The notes under the pieces were generated by a model. That model was not told where the DNA came from. It did no database searches and saw nothing but the letters and a program-made list of their open reading frames with translations. A stretch of 64,000 nucleotides of DNA from NCBI RefSeq assembly GCF_007785775.2, contig NZ_VNIK02000011.1, positions 1 to 64,000 on the forward strand, written 5' to 3'. Of the stretch, positions 42,269 through 51,575 are shown in pieces. The stretch comes from Flagellimonas hadalis (GTDB lineage: Bacteria; Bacteroidota; Bacteroidia; Flavobacteriales; Flavobacteriaceae). The position numbers were made by a program, and so were the translations under genes. Each line of letters opens with the position of its first letter. The stretch's first letter is position 1.

Positions 42269-43165
42269 ATGAACTGGAATCAGGCAATAGCGGATTATCA
42301 AAATTATTTGAAGATCGAACGGGGGCTTTCCAAGAATTCGATCGCCAACTATGTCCTGGACCTTCAAAAACTGATCGGCTACTTGGATGGGCATGAAATC
42401 AATGAAAGTCCAACCAAGATTTCAAGGGAAATTGTCCAACAATTTGTGTATGATGTGGCAAAAAACCTCAATCCCCGATCGCAGGCGCGCATCATTTCCG
42501 GACTGAAGGGGTTCTTCAACTATCTGATTTTTGAGGATTATAGGGTGGACAATCCGATGGACTTGATAGAGACCCCAAAAATTGGCCGGAAACTGCCCGA
42601 TACCCTTTCCGTGGATGAAATCAATGATCTTATTTCTGCCATTGACCTCTCCAAACCCGAAGGCGAACGCAACAGGGCCATTTTGGAAACGCTTTATGGA
42701 TGCGGGCTAAGGGTTTCCGAGCTGGTGAACCTGAAACTGTCCGATCTATATTTTGACGAAGGGTTCATAAAGGTCACGGGAAAGGGAAACAAGCAGCGTT
42801 TTGTGCCCATAAGCGACATCAATATCAAATACATACAACTTTACCATGATGGAATTCGGGTGCATCTCCCCATCCAAAAAGAACATGAGGATGTGGTTTT
42901 TCTCAACAGAAGGGGAAAACAATTGACCAGGGCCATGATTTTTACGGTGATCAAACAATTGGCTGCAAAAATCGGACTGAAAAAGAGCATCAGCCCGCAT
43001 ACATTTCGGCATTCCTTTGCCACCCATCTATTGGAAAACGGGGCCGATCTCAGGGCCATACAGCAAATGTTGGGACACGAGAGCATCACCACCACGGAAG
43101 TCTATATGCATGTGAACCGAAAACATCTCGCCAAGGTCCTGCACGAGTTCCATCCGCGGAAATAA
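42269..43165 (+). CDS. xerD: Site-specific tyrosine recombinase XerD
   Basis: The 298-residue protein has the N-terminal SAM-like domain (about 1-100) and the catalytic domain with Arg148 (GCGLRVSEL), Lys172, His244 and Arg247 (HTFRHSF), His270 (LGHES) and nucleophile Tyr279 (VYMHV). Length and motifs fit XerD, which resolves chromosome dimers at dif with FtsK. No neighbouring integration signs are present, and it stands alone on the plus strand. XerC is the alternative, less likely by sequence. Confidence 0.92.
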   Translation: MNWNQAIADYQNYLKIERGLSKNSIANYVLDLQKLIGYLDGHEINESPTKISREIVQQFVYDVAKNLNPRSQARIISGLKGFFNYLIFEDYRVDNPMDLIETPKIGRKLPDTLSVDEINDLISAIDLSKPEGERNRAILETLYGCGLRVSELVNLKLSDLYFDEGFIKVTGKGNKQRFVPISDINIKYIQLYHDGIRVHLPIQKEHEDVVFLNRRGKQLTRAMIFTVIKQLAAKIGLKKSISPHTFRHSFATHLLENGADLRAIQQMLGHESITTTEVYMHVNRKHLAKVLHEFHPRK

Positions 43166-43177
43166 AAATTGAGGGAG

Positions 43178-44485
43178 TTAATCCTGCATCAACTTACTAC
43201 GGTCCGCTTGGTTCTGTTTCTTGAAGGGGCGAATGATCAATCGTGCCTCCCTATCAAAACGGATGTAATTGTAGACCCAATTGATGAAGACCACGACCCT
43301 GTTCCTGAATCCTATCAAAAAATAGAGGTGGACGAACATCCACACAAACCAAGCGAACACGCCTTGGAACTTGAACTTGGGCAGGTCCACCACGGCCTTG
43401 TTCCTTCCCACGGTGGCCATGCTGCCCTTGTCCCTATACACGAAAGGTTTCATGGGCTTTCCATCGATCAACCTCACCATGTTTTCCCCGAGACTGCGTC
43501 CTTGCTGAATGGCAGGCTGCGCCATCATGGGGTGTCCTTCGGGAAAGTCATCGGACTGCATTTGGGCCACATCGCCAATGGCAAAAATCTCCTCAAATCC
43601 TTCGACTTGGTGAAAATGGTTCACCTTCAACCGATTGCCCCTAGCGAGAATTTCCTTTGCATCCAGACCTTTTATGCCCACGGCCTGTACTCCTGCCGCC
43701 CATACCAATGTAGCCGTTTCAAAAACGGTATCGGTGTTTGTGGTGACGCATTTTCCATCATAATCGGCCACCCTGATATTTTTCCACACATTCACCCCAA
43801 GACCTTCCAGAAAGCGCTCGGCTTTTCGGGAGGCCACCTCGCTCATGGCAGGAAGCAACCTGTCCCCGCTCTGCACCAGATTAATTTGTGCCCTTCGGGT
43901 ATCCAGATCGGGGTAATCTTTGGGAAGGATCCCTTTTTTGATCTCCGCCAGTGCACCTGCAAGCTCCACCCCTGTCGGTCCTCCTCCCACGATCACAAAG
44001 TTCATCAGTGCATCTCGTTCGTGAAGGTCGTCCGTTAAAAGGGCCTGTTCGAAATTTTCGAGGATCAAGCTTCTCAAGTTCAAGGATTGGGGAATGGTCT
44101 TCATGGCCATGCCCTTGTTCTGGATGCCCATGTTCCCAAAATAATTGGTCTCGGAACCTGTGGCGACCACCAGATAATCGTAGCGGATATCCCCTATATT
44201 GGTCAACACCCGTTTTCCTTGGGTATCTATTTCCAGCACATTGGCCAGCCTAAAATAGAAATTGGGATACCCCTGCAACACTTTTCGGATGGGATAGGCT
44301 ATGGAATCGGGCTCAAGTCCACCTGTGGACACCTGATAGAGCAAAGGTTGGAAGTTGTGGTAGTTGTGCTTGTCCAACAAGACCACCTGGGCCTCCTTTT
44401 TGCTCAATTTTTTAGCCAACGCTATGCCTCCAAACCCACCACCGATGATGATGATCCTTGGAAAACTGGATTGTGGGATATTCAT
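43178..44485 (-). CDS. Type II NADH dehydrogenase-like FAD oxidoreductase
   Basis: From the ATG at 44485 (MNIPQSSFPRIIIIGGGFGG) the protein has 435 residues; an ATG at 44494 adds three. It has FAD-binding GGGFGG, NAD-binding GGGPTGVELAGAL, and the conserved ATGSETNYFG and AIGDVAQM. A hydrophobic tail with FVWMFVHLYFLIGF may tether it to the inner membrane, as in NDH-2. It passes electrons from NADH to quinone without pumping protons. It is divergent from the ECF sigma gene. Confidence 0.92.
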   Translation of the reverse strand: MNIPQSSFPRIIIIGGGFGGIALAKKLSKKEAQVVLLDKHNYHNFQPLLYQVSTGGLEPDSIAYPIRKVLQGYPNFYFRLANVLEIDTQGKRVLTNIGDIRYDYLVVATGSETNYFGNMGIQNKGMAMKTIPQSLNLRSLILENFEQALLTDDLHERDALMNFVIVGGGPTGVELAGALAEIKKGILPKDYPDLDTRRAQINLVQSGDRLLPAMSEVASRKAERFLEGLGVNVWKNIRVADYDGKCVTTNTDTVFETATLVWAAGVQAVGIKGLDAKEILARGNRLKVNHFHQVEGFEEIFAIGDVAQMQSDDFPEGHPMMAQPAIQQGRSLGENMVRLIDGKPMKPFVYRDKGSMATVGRNKAVVDLPKFKFQGVFAWFVWMFVHLYFLIGFRNRVVVFINWVYNYIRFDREARLIIRPFKKQNQADRSKLMQD

Positions 44486-44515
44486 GCTTGACATGGCAGC
44501 AAATGTAAGTATTCC

Positions 44516-44548
44516 AAAAACAGGGCATATCATTTTGGTCCTGTTTTT
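44516..44548. repeat. Inverted repeat in the NDH-2/ECF sigma divergent region
   Basis: A 9-base perfect inverted repeat (AAAAACAGG at 44516-44524, CCTGTTTTT at 44540-44548) with a 15-base spacer lies between the two divergent genes. No gene ends here, so a terminator is unlikely. A binding site or leader hairpin is possible. Confidence 0.45.
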
Positions 44549-44700
44549 TGATATCTTTAGTGCCTGATCTAAAAACTCCAAAACTAAGGATAACTGGACA
44601 ATGGATACCCTGTTCTGGAATACCTGAAATGGTTTTTTTGGGGACAGATCGTAACAAAAACTACTTTTCATATACCAATAGGGCAAACTTACCAACCTTA

Positions 44701-45195
44701 GTGAACAAAGAACTGGAACATCGTTTTGTGACGGAGCTTGAGAACAATCAGAACATTGTTCATAAGGTGTGCAGCCTATATACCAACGACAAGGACTCAC
44801 ACAACGATCTCTTTCAGGAGATCACGATCCAACTGTGGAAGGCCTATCCAAAGTTTCGCGGAGACGCCAAGTTCAGCACATGGATGTACCGGGTCGCCTT
44901 GAACACTGCCATTACATTGTACAGGAAATCCAAGAAAAGGGTGCAGACCCAAGACTATGATTCTGTCGTACATAAGATAAAGGCCAGCGACTATGATGAC
45001 ACAGAGGAAAAGCAATTGAAACTGATGTACGATGCGGTGCGGCAGTTGGGCGATATTGACAAGGCATTGGTATTTCTTTATCTGGAGGACAAGGATTATT
45101 CGGAAATAGCCGAAACATTGGGTATCACTGAGGTAAATGCAAGGGTAAAAATGAACAGGGTGAAAAATAAATTAAGGACCATATTAAATCCGTAG
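44701..45195 (+). CDS. ECF-family RNA polymerase sigma factor
   Basis: Region 2 (SLYTNDKDSHNDLFQEITIQ) and region 4 (YSEIAETLGITEVNARVKMN) define the ECF group. I set the start at GTG 44701 (VNKELEHRFVTELE, 164 residues); upstream in-frame ATGs at 44548 and 44629 give no homologous sequence. It is followed three bases on by a multi-pass membrane protein gene rather than a recognisable anti-sigma factor, and the pair is probably co-transcribed. Confidence 0.88.
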   Translation: MNKELEHRFVTELENNQNIVHKVCSLYTNDKDSHNDLFQEITIQLWKAYPKFRGDAKFSTWMYRVALNTAITLYRKSKKRVQTQDYDSVVHKIKASDYDDTEEKQLKLMYDAVRQLGDIDKALVFLYLEDKDYSEIAETLGITEVNARVKMNRVKNKLRTILNP

Positions 45196-45198
45196 ATC

Positions 45199-45843
45199 AT
45201 GGTGGATGAACTGGAGCTCTTGAAAAAAGACTGGCAAAAAAGGGAAGCCGACCTTCCCAAATTGTCGTATGACCAAATCTATGGAATGACCTGGAAAAAA
45301 TCGTCCTCCATAGTCAAATGGATATTTTATATCAGTCTCATTGAACTGGTATTTTGGGCGGCGATCAACATCATCTTCAGTGATTCCGAAACCATGGAAG
45401 AACTGAAGGCCCTCCACATTCACAAAGTGATCATGGTGCTCAACATCGTCAACTATGGCATCATCCTGTACTTCATCTATAAATTCTATATCAATTACAG
45501 AAAAATATCCTTTACCGATTCTTCCAGAAAATTGATGAAGGCCATCCTCAAAGTGAAAAGAACGGTGACCCAATACGTCTGGTTCAACCTGATCATCTTC
45601 ACCACCTACCTCATCATCAACATGTATGGGGTATTGCTGTATGCCCCTGAGGGCCAAAAAATTGTGCAGGCCGCTTCGGAAGATGGCAACAGTTTTTCAT
45701 TTTGGGCGATGGTGATCACCATTTCAGTGATCTTTACCGCCCTTGTGCTGTTACTGATATGGCTGTTCTACAAATTACTCTATGGAATTCTGCTGAAAAG
45801 ACTTCGGGAAAACTACAATGAATTGAAGAAGCTGGAGGTTTAA
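45199..45843 (+). CDS. Four-pass membrane protein linked to the ECF sigma gene
   Basis: The 214-residue protein starts with a charged helix (MVDELELLKKDWQKRE) and has about four hydrophobic segments (near 40-58, 78-95, 127-147, 170-195). It ends with a charged helix. I recognise no family motif. Position three bases after the sigma gene suggests a regulator or target, for example an unusual anti-sigma; this is inference. The 3' end overlaps the convergent acyltransferase by four bases. Confidence 0.75.
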   Translation: MVDELELLKKDWQKREADLPKLSYDQIYGMTWKKSSSIVKWIFYISLIELVFWAAINIIFSDSETMEELKALHIHKVIMVLNIVNYGIILYFIYKFYINYRKISFTDSSRKLMKAILKVKRTVTQYVWFNLIIFTTYLIINMYGVLLYAPEGQKIVQAASEDGNSFSFWAMVITISVIFTALVLLLIWLFYKLLYGILLKRLRENYNELKKLEV

Positions 45844-46661
45844 CCACCTATTTTGCCTTTATAACTGTATCGCCTTTTCTCGTTTTCGGCCTCGTAGGCC
45901 AATAACTCTTCTTTGGGAATCACCTTAAGGAAAGAAGGATGCTGCTCGATGGCATACTCCAATTTTTCCAATATCGCATCAATGGATTCATTGTCATAGT
46001 CAATATCCAAAGGCTGTTTGATCTGCATGGATTGAAGGATGCCCTTCTTTTTCACGCGGAGTCCCTTTTTATCAAAAGAACGCCTAAAACCATCGATCAC
46101 CACGGGAACCACCACCGGTTTGTAACGCTTGATGATGTGTGCCGTCCCCTTGCGCAGGGGCTTCCATGGTGTGGTGGTCCCTTGTGGAAAGGTGATCACC
46201 CAACCATCGTCAAGGGCCTTGGCAATATTGCTGATGTCGCTGAACTTTACCTGTCTGTTCACATCCTGTCCATCGGCCCTCCACGTTCTTTCAATGCTTA
46301 TGGAACCGGCATAGGCCAATATTTTGGTGAGCAAGCTCTTCTTCATGGTTTCCTTGGCCGCTACATAGTAGATATTCAGTTTGGGGTTCCAAAGGTATCC
46401 CAAGTTCTTGATGTTGTCGTCCCTTCCCTTCAAACTTGCGTTGAACACATGGAACATGGCCACCACATCGGCAAAATAGGTCTGGTGGTTGCTGACAAAA
46501 AGGACATTGGTCTCCGGTAGGTCCCGGATAATCTGTGATCCCTCGATTTCCAGGGTATTGAAACGCTTGTATCGCGCATGCGTCATCATTCCTGCGATAC
46601 GGATCAACCACCGTTTTAAAAATAAAATATGGCCAAAAGGATTTCTCTTGAACAGACCCAT
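45840..46661 (-). CDS. plsC: 1-acyl-sn-glycerol-3-phosphate acyltransferase (PlsC)
   Basis: The 273-residue protein has the HX4D motif in SNHQTYFADV and the FPQGTTTPW motif, which replaces the usual EGTR. LPLAT-family substrate segments follow. Enzymes of this type acylate lysophosphatidate to phosphatidate in the inner membrane. The QGTT variant in place of EGTR makes the exact acceptor less certain than for a canonical PlsC. It is a separate gene from the PlsC-like protein at 555-1097. Confidence 0.88.
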   Translation of the reverse strand: MGLFKRNPFGHILFLKRWLIRIAGMMTHARYKRFNTLEIEGSQIIRDLPETNVLFVSNHQTYFADVVAMFHVFNASLKGRDDNIKNLGYLWNPKLNIYYVAAKETMKKSLLTKILAYAGSISIERTWRADGQDVNRQVKFSDISNIAKALDDGWVITFPQGTTTPWKPLRKGTAHIIKRYKPVVVPVVIDGFRRSFDKKGLRVKKKGILQSMQIKQPLDIDYDNESIDAILEKLEYAIEQHPSFLKVIPKEELLAYEAENEKRRYSYKGKIGG

Positions 46662-46698
46662 GAATCAATAAATTGGACACAAATTTACAAAATAGCCG

Positions 46699-47340
46699 TC
46701 AAAACGCTTCCAGCAAAAGTTCCTTGATCTCGCTCAGCATCATGGCCGTTGCACCCCAAACTGTGTAACCGTTTAATTTATAAGCTGGTACGTTAATATT
46801 TTTTGCGTAGGAAGTGCTCAATATTTCTTCGATATGGTTGGAATCATCCAAAAAATCCTTCAGAAAGACCTCTACAATGCGTTCCACTTCGCTCTCTTCC
46901 TTCACAAACGGCCGTGGGTCCGGGTACATCCCCATATATGGTCGCACCAAAAAATTGCTTGGGGGAATATAGACTTCGCTAAGTTCCCTGATCACTTCCA
47001 CGGCGTGGGGAGGAACGCCCACTTCCTCATGGGTTTCCCGCAGGGCCGTATGTAAGAGATCCTTGTCCCCTTGTTCCACTTTACCACCTGGAAATCCGAT
47101 CTGGTTAGAGTGTATGCCCTCATACACCTTTCGCAGAATGAGCAACAACCGGGTCTCGTTCCCATCATCTGGGTAGAACAAGGCCATCACCCCTGCCCGC
47201 TTTGGTTGGAAATCCTCAATTTTATGCGCCTTCAACCACTGAATCCGTAATTCGGGCGACATTTTATAATGCGATGCCTCCCCGGGAAGTGGGAGATTTT
47301 TTATTTTTAAGGCTAGTTGACTAAATTCATCAAATTTCAT
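46699..47340 (-). CDS. NUDIX hydrolase, CoA pyrophosphatase type
   Basis: From the ATG at 47340 (MKFDEFSQLALKIKNLPLPGE) the protein has 213 residues. It has the Nudix box (GGKVEQGD, then RETHEEVG at about residues 98-121) preceded by NQIGFPGG, as in CoA-pyrophosphatases of the NudL/YeaB type. These split CoA or its derivatives into phosphopantetheine and 3',5'-ADP. Its start codon overlaps, on the opposite strand, that of the next gene. Confidence 0.92.
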   Translation of the reverse strand: MKFDEFSQLALKIKNLPLPGEASHYKMSPELRIQWLKAHKIEDFQPKRAGVMALFYPDDGNETRLLLILRKVYEGIHSNQIGFPGGKVEQGDKDLLHTALRETHEEVGVPPHAVEVIRELSEVYIPPSNFLVRPYMGMYPDPRPFVKEESEVERIVEVFLKDFLDDSNHIEEILSTSYAKNINVPAYKLNGYTVWGATAMMLSEIKELLLEAF

Positions 47341-48058
47341 GCTGTTGAGACCATCGGATTTTACGACATTATTGCTCATTGTATGCATCTCCTGCGGAGA
47401 ATCCCCAAAAAAGAACACGGACAAAGTTGAGGAAAAAATCGTAAAGACGGATACCCTCCCCAAAACCGAAAACGACCCCTCACCGGAAGAACTTGAAGAA
47501 GAACAGGCTTTTGTACTGACAGAGGAGAATGCCATTGACTTCTTTTTCAATTATCAGAAAGAACTCAAAAAGAACAAGGTAAGGCTCACTACGAACATGG
47601 GCAGTTTCACCCTTGAATTGTACGACGATGTGCCCTACCACAAGGCCAATTTCATCTATCTGGCCCGAAAGAACTATTTTGACAGCACCCAGTTCCATAG
47701 AGTCGTAAAGGATTTCATCATCCAAGGGGGCAATTCCGATGACCGAAGGACCGCAAAAAAACGGGCCGATATAGGGAGGTACCTGCTTCCGCCCGATACG
47801 AAAAAAGGCCACAAACACCACAGAGGTACCATTTCCATGCCCAGTAGCGAAACGGACAATCCGCACAAACTGGCCTCCCCCTATGAATTCTTCATTGTGG
47901 TGACCAATCCCGGCTCCTATCACCTGGATGGTTCCTACACCCCTTTTGGCCGTGTCATAGAGGGTATGGACGTCGTGGATGCCATCAACAAGGTTCCCGT
48001 GGGTGATGGCGACTGGCCCTGGAAAAGTGTTTACATCCTGAAGGCGGAAGTGTTGTAA
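47339..48058 (+). CDS. Cyclophilin-type peptidyl-prolyl isomerase lipoprotein
   Basis: The 239-residue protein has a short lipoprotein signal (MLLRPSDFTTLLLIVCISC), an acidic linker (about 22-75) and a cyclophilin domain with FHRVVKDFIIQGG and YTPFGRVIEGMDVVD. A few residues of the usual cyclophilin core (PHKLASPYEFFIV) are unusual, and a lysine/histidine-rich loop is inserted near 140-160 (DTKKGHKHHRG). It should act in the periplasm. Its ATG (47339) overlaps the opposite-strand NUDIX start by two bases, so promoters lie inside coding sequence. A TTG at 47345 is an alternative start. Confidence 0.85.
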   Translation: MLLRPSDFTTLLLIVCISCGESPKKNTDKVEEKIVKTDTLPKTENDPSPEELEEEQAFVLTEENAIDFFFNYQKELKKNKVRLTTNMGSFTLELYDDVPYHKANFIYLARKNYFDSTQFHRVVKDFIIQGGNSDDRRTAKKRADIGRYLLPPDTKKGHKHHRGTISMPSSETDNPHKLASPYEFFIVVTNPGSYHLDGSYTPFGRVIEGMDVVDAINKVPVGDGDWPWKSVYILKAEVL

Positions 48059-48110
48059 ACCAATCAAAAAATACCCTAATTTAGGTTGAACAAGGAACAA
48101 CTAACTCATT

Positions 48111-48833
48111 ATGATCAAAACAGACAAATTTACGTACTCCGGCAATGGACAGACCTTTGAGGGGGTCATTGCCCATGACACCGATTTAAAGGGCAAACGC
48201 CCCGTGGTGATGGTTTCCCACACCTGGATGGGACAGTCCAAATTCGAAGAGGACAAGGCTACCGAACTGGCCAAGATGGGCTATCTGGCCTTTGCCATAG
48301 ATGTTTTTGGTAAGGGAAAACGGGCAAAAGATGCCGGTCAGGCCGAAGAATTGATGAACGAGGCCTTGGCAGACCGCCAAGAATTGTTGGATCGATTACT
48401 ATTGGCCCTGGAAAAAGTAAAGGAGCATGAGTTGGCAGACTCGAAAAAAGTAGGAATCATCGGTTTTTGCTTCGGCGGAAAATGTGCTCTGGACCTGGCA
48501 CGTTCCGGGGTGGACATCCAAGCTTCGGTTTGTTTCCATGGCATATTCGATCCACCAGGATTGGAGCAAGAAGAGGACATCAAGGCCAAGGTATTGGTGC
48601 TCCATGGCTGGGAGGATCCCTTTGCCTTCCCTAAAGATATTGTTGCCTTGGGCTACGAGCTCACCGAACGGAATGCGGTCTGGGAAATGGACATCTTTGG
48701 CCATACCGGGCATGCCTTTACCAATCCCAATGCCAAATCCCCCGACCAGGGCATGGAATACAATGCGCTGGCCAGTGACCGATCTTGGCAACGCATGACA
48801 CACTTTTTTGAAGAGGTGTTCGGAACCAAATAA
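48111..48833 (+). CDS. Dienelactone hydrolase family protein
   Basis: The 240-residue alpha/beta hydrolase has the nucleophile Cys120 in GFCFGGK, the acid Asp169 in HGWEDP and a histidine in FGHTGHAF (about 198-201). The cysteine nucleophile is the dienelactone-hydrolase type. Substrate cannot be named: no aromatic-degradation gene is nearby, and many Bacteroidetes members are of unknown specificity. It is 52 bases after the cyclophilin gene. Confidence 0.9.
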   Translation: MIKTDKFTYSGNGQTFEGVIAHDTDLKGKRPVVMVSHTWMGQSKFEEDKATELAKMGYLAFAIDVFGKGKRAKDAGQAEELMNEALADRQELLDRLLLALEKVKEHELADSKKVGIIGFCFGGKCALDLARSGVDIQASVCFHGIFDPPGLEQEEDIKAKVLVLHGWEDPFAFPKDIVALGYELTERNAVWEMDIFGHTGHAFTNPNAKSPDQGMEYNALASDRSWQRMTHFFEEVFGTK

Positions 48834-48842
48834 CGGTCGACC

Positions 48843-51497
48843 TTACATTTTCAGGTTGACCCCAAATATGATCTGGCGGAAACCTCCGGCAAAGACCCCG
48901 GAGGTGGCCCGGTTCAGGCGGGATGCCCTGTACACTTCGTCGGTGATGTTCTTGCCGTTGACAAATACCGTGGCCTCGACCGAGTTTCCAATGGTAAAAT
49001 CATAGTTCACAAAAGCATCGATGGTGGTGAAGGAGGGCAATTGCCCAATGGCCCCATCAGCCGATTCGCTCACAAAATTGTGGAACTCCGTGAACTGTTT
49101 TCCCACATGGTGTACATTGAACCCACTTGAAAGTCCCTTCCAATCGTAGTTCAGCCCCAAGCTCAAGTTCACTTTTGGGGTATAGGGTGCTTCGGCATCT
49201 GAAAGCCCATCATCCCCAAATTTGATCACACTTTTGGTGATGTTTGGAAAATCAGCAGCGTCGATGGTGGTATCGGTGAGCAAAGTTTCCCCGCTTCCAG
49301 TATCCATATACACCTCATAGGCATTGCGATTGGCATTCACCTTTTCTATGTATTCGTTTTGCGTATCCACGCCATGGATCACTTGGGAAAACAGGTCCTT
49401 ATCCTCCAATTTTCCTTCCATCACTTTGGAATGCATATAGGTGGCATTGGCCAAGAAATGGAGCTGATGGCCATTCCCGTTGAACAATTCGGCGTCGAGG
49501 GCCATCTCTACTCCCTGTACATTGATCTTGCCCAATTCGTTAAAGACCTCATTGCGTCCCCCTGCATAAAAGTTTCTGCTGGCATTGTGGAAATACGTCA
49601 ATTGTCCTTGGACACGATTGGCCAGTAAACTTCCCCGCCAGCCCAACTCCTTGTTCCAACTCAACTCCGGTTCCATATTGATGCTCTGCCCGGCCAAGGG
49701 ATTGGTCACCACGCCATCCTGCTCCACCAAAAACCCGAATACTTTGGAAGGCGCTATCATTCCCTGATAAACGCTACCGTACAATTCACCCGACCCTAAA
49801 GGATAATCCAAGGTGATTCCTGGCAAAAACTGATTGTACACACTGGGCTCCCTTCCTTCGGAAGTGCCCTGAAGGTCTGGGTCCTGTGCCAATACCAACA
49901 AATTCTGACGGTACATGTCCACATGCTCAAAGCGCAGGATGGGTACAAGACCCAAACCGCCCAAATGGAATTCGTTGCGAACATAGCCGTTCGCGGACCA
50001 AAGTCGGTACCATAGATCTGTGGTGGTCCTTCCACTCCTCGCCCATCGGGAACTATCGGCCTCCAAAAACACATCCTTGAAGGTTTCCCTGTGCAGGTTG
50101 ATGCCCGCTTCAAATTCGCTGGGAGCATTGAAAGCCTCCCATTTGGCCTTTATGGTTTCCTTGATGCCCGAAACCCTATAGATCCACCTGCTGTCCGTAG
50201 TGCTTTCGCGTCCGTTCAAAATCCTGCCCACGATCACATAATCCTCGTCATCAAACGACCGGCCTTGCAGATACCGGTATCGGTCCGCAAAGATTTCGTC
50301 CCCCACATAATCCTGGACTTCGGATGCCCTCACCTTTGCGGTCACCTGCCGCCACCAATCCCTTTCAAAATCGGAGGCATACACCTTTGTGGTAAAGCTC
50401 AAATCTTCATTCGGCAGCCATTTATGGATGATATCGACCCCATACCGTCTCATGGTGAACTGATCGGCATCCAAAGGATTTTGGGTGGGGTCTCCTTCAA
50501 AAGTGAAGGGTGTCTGGGAACTCAATGAGGCCTGATTGTCCTCGAACTGCCCACTTACTTTGAAATATAGGGACTGGTCTTCGGACAACTGGGCAAAGAT
50601 CTTCGCATTCAGGTTCAAGATCTCAACGGATGAATTGTCGATAAAGCCATCAAACTTCTTGTACACCCCTTCCACCAGACCACCAATATTTTTCCAAGTC
50701 CCCCCGTAGGAAAAGAGTCCCGAGGTATAATTGCGCTGACCGCCTGTCAATTTCAGTCGCAGTGTGGGTTTTTGCGGAGGCAGTGCTGTGATGTAGTTGA
50801 CCGCGCCATACATATTATTGGGACCATATTTTAATAGATCGGCCCCTTTGTACACCTCAACGGAAGTGATTCGGTCGCTCACCGGGTTGTAGTATGCGCC
50901 AGGAGCGATGTAGGGTGCCGGTGCCGAAGGTGTGCCGTCTTCCATGAGCAGCACTTTTTTGGACCTTCTTCCCCAAGAACCCCGTATACTGATGTTTGGA
51001 CGGTTGGACAGACCCATGTCTCCCACAATGTTCACACCGGGGACGGTGCGCAGCACTTCTTCGGTATTCAATGGGTTCATGTTTTTTAAAGCCACGGGAT
51101 TGATCCTATAATTGCTCCCCACAAATTCACTTTTGAAATTTTTGGCCGATGCACTCACAATGACTTCATCCAAAGTGGTATTGGAGCGGGTGAGTCCTAT
51201 GACCCCCATATCCACATCCGGAGTAGAAAGCGAAACCTGTTTATCCTCATACCCCAAATATTTTATGATGAGGGCATGGTCCCCCCCATTCTTCAGGATG
51301 GAGAACCTCCCAAAGTCATCCGTCACCGTTCCCTTGTCGCTGGGAACCAACAGGACTTGGGCACCCAACAAGGGCTGACCGTTGTCCGCGTCCACAATTT
51401 TTCCGCTAATTCTGTCCTGTGCTTGGGCCAATGCCCCTGTCAAAAAAAAGAGCATAAAGCCCCAAAGGACCAACGGCCCTTTACCGTTCCTGTACAT
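48843..51497 (-). CDS. TonB-dependent outer-membrane receptor, FecA-like
   Basis: The 884-residue protein has a signal peptide, a CarbopepD_reg-like domain (about 28-110, IVDADNGQPLLGAQVLL), a TonB-box-like stretch (TLDEVIVSASA, near 103) and the plug domain with NTEEVLRTVPGVNIVGD (about 144-160). A 22-strand barrel fills the rest. Plug phrases (RPNISIRGSWGRRSKKVLL, PAPYIAPGAYY) resemble ferric dicitrate receptors. It imports a siderophore or other ligand using proton-motive force. No fec regulator or transporter is in the window, so the ligand is unproven. Confidence 0.9.
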   Translation of the reverse strand: MYRNGKGPLVLWGFMLFFLTGALAQAQDRISGKIVDADNGQPLLGAQVLLVPSDKGTVTDDFGRFSILKNGGDHALIIKYLGYEDKQVSLSTPDVDMGVIGLTRSNTTLDEVIVSASAKNFKSEFVGSNYRINPVALKNMNPLNTEEVLRTVPGVNIVGDMGLSNRPNISIRGSWGRRSKKVLLMEDGTPSAPAPYIAPGAYYNPVSDRITSVEVYKGADLLKYGPNNMYGAVNYITALPPQKPTLRLKLTGGQRNYTSGLFSYGGTWKNIGGLVEGVYKKFDGFIDNSSVEILNLNAKIFAQLSEDQSLYFKVSGQFEDNQASLSSQTPFTFEGDPTQNPLDADQFTMRRYGVDIIHKWLPNEDLSFTTKVYASDFERDWWRQVTAKVRASEVQDYVGDEIFADRYRYLQGRSFDDEDYVIVGRILNGRESTTDSRWIYRVSGIKETIKAKWEAFNAPSEFEAGINLHRETFKDVFLEADSSRWARSGRTTTDLWYRLWSANGYVRNEFHLGGLGLVPILRFEHVDMYRQNLLVLAQDPDLQGTSEGREPSVYNQFLPGITLDYPLGSGELYGSVYQGMIAPSKVFGFLVEQDGVVTNPLAGQSINMEPELSWNKELGWRGSLLANRVQGQLTYFHNASRNFYAGGRNEVFNELGKINVQGVEMALDAELFNGNGHQLHFLANATYMHSKVMEGKLEDKDLFSQVIHGVDTQNEYIEKVNANRNAYEVYMDTGSGETLLTDTTIDAADFPNITKSVIKFGDDGLSDAEAPYTPKVNLSLGLNYDWKGLSSGFNVHHVGKQFTEFHNFVSESADGAIGQLPSFTTIDAFVNYDFTIGNSVEATVFVNGKNITDEVYRASRLNRATSGVFAGGFRQIIFGVNLKM

Positions 51498-51575
51498 TTA
51501 TTTTTAAAATTTTATTACTGTTTTGCGACTGTTCCCAAAGGCAACCTAAAATATCCTACACCGTGTCCAAGAAAA

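Noticed and set aside
43169-44038. Plus-strand frame of 289 codons opposite NDH-2
   Set aside because: Antisense to flavin and nucleotide-binding motifs of a conserved enzyme.
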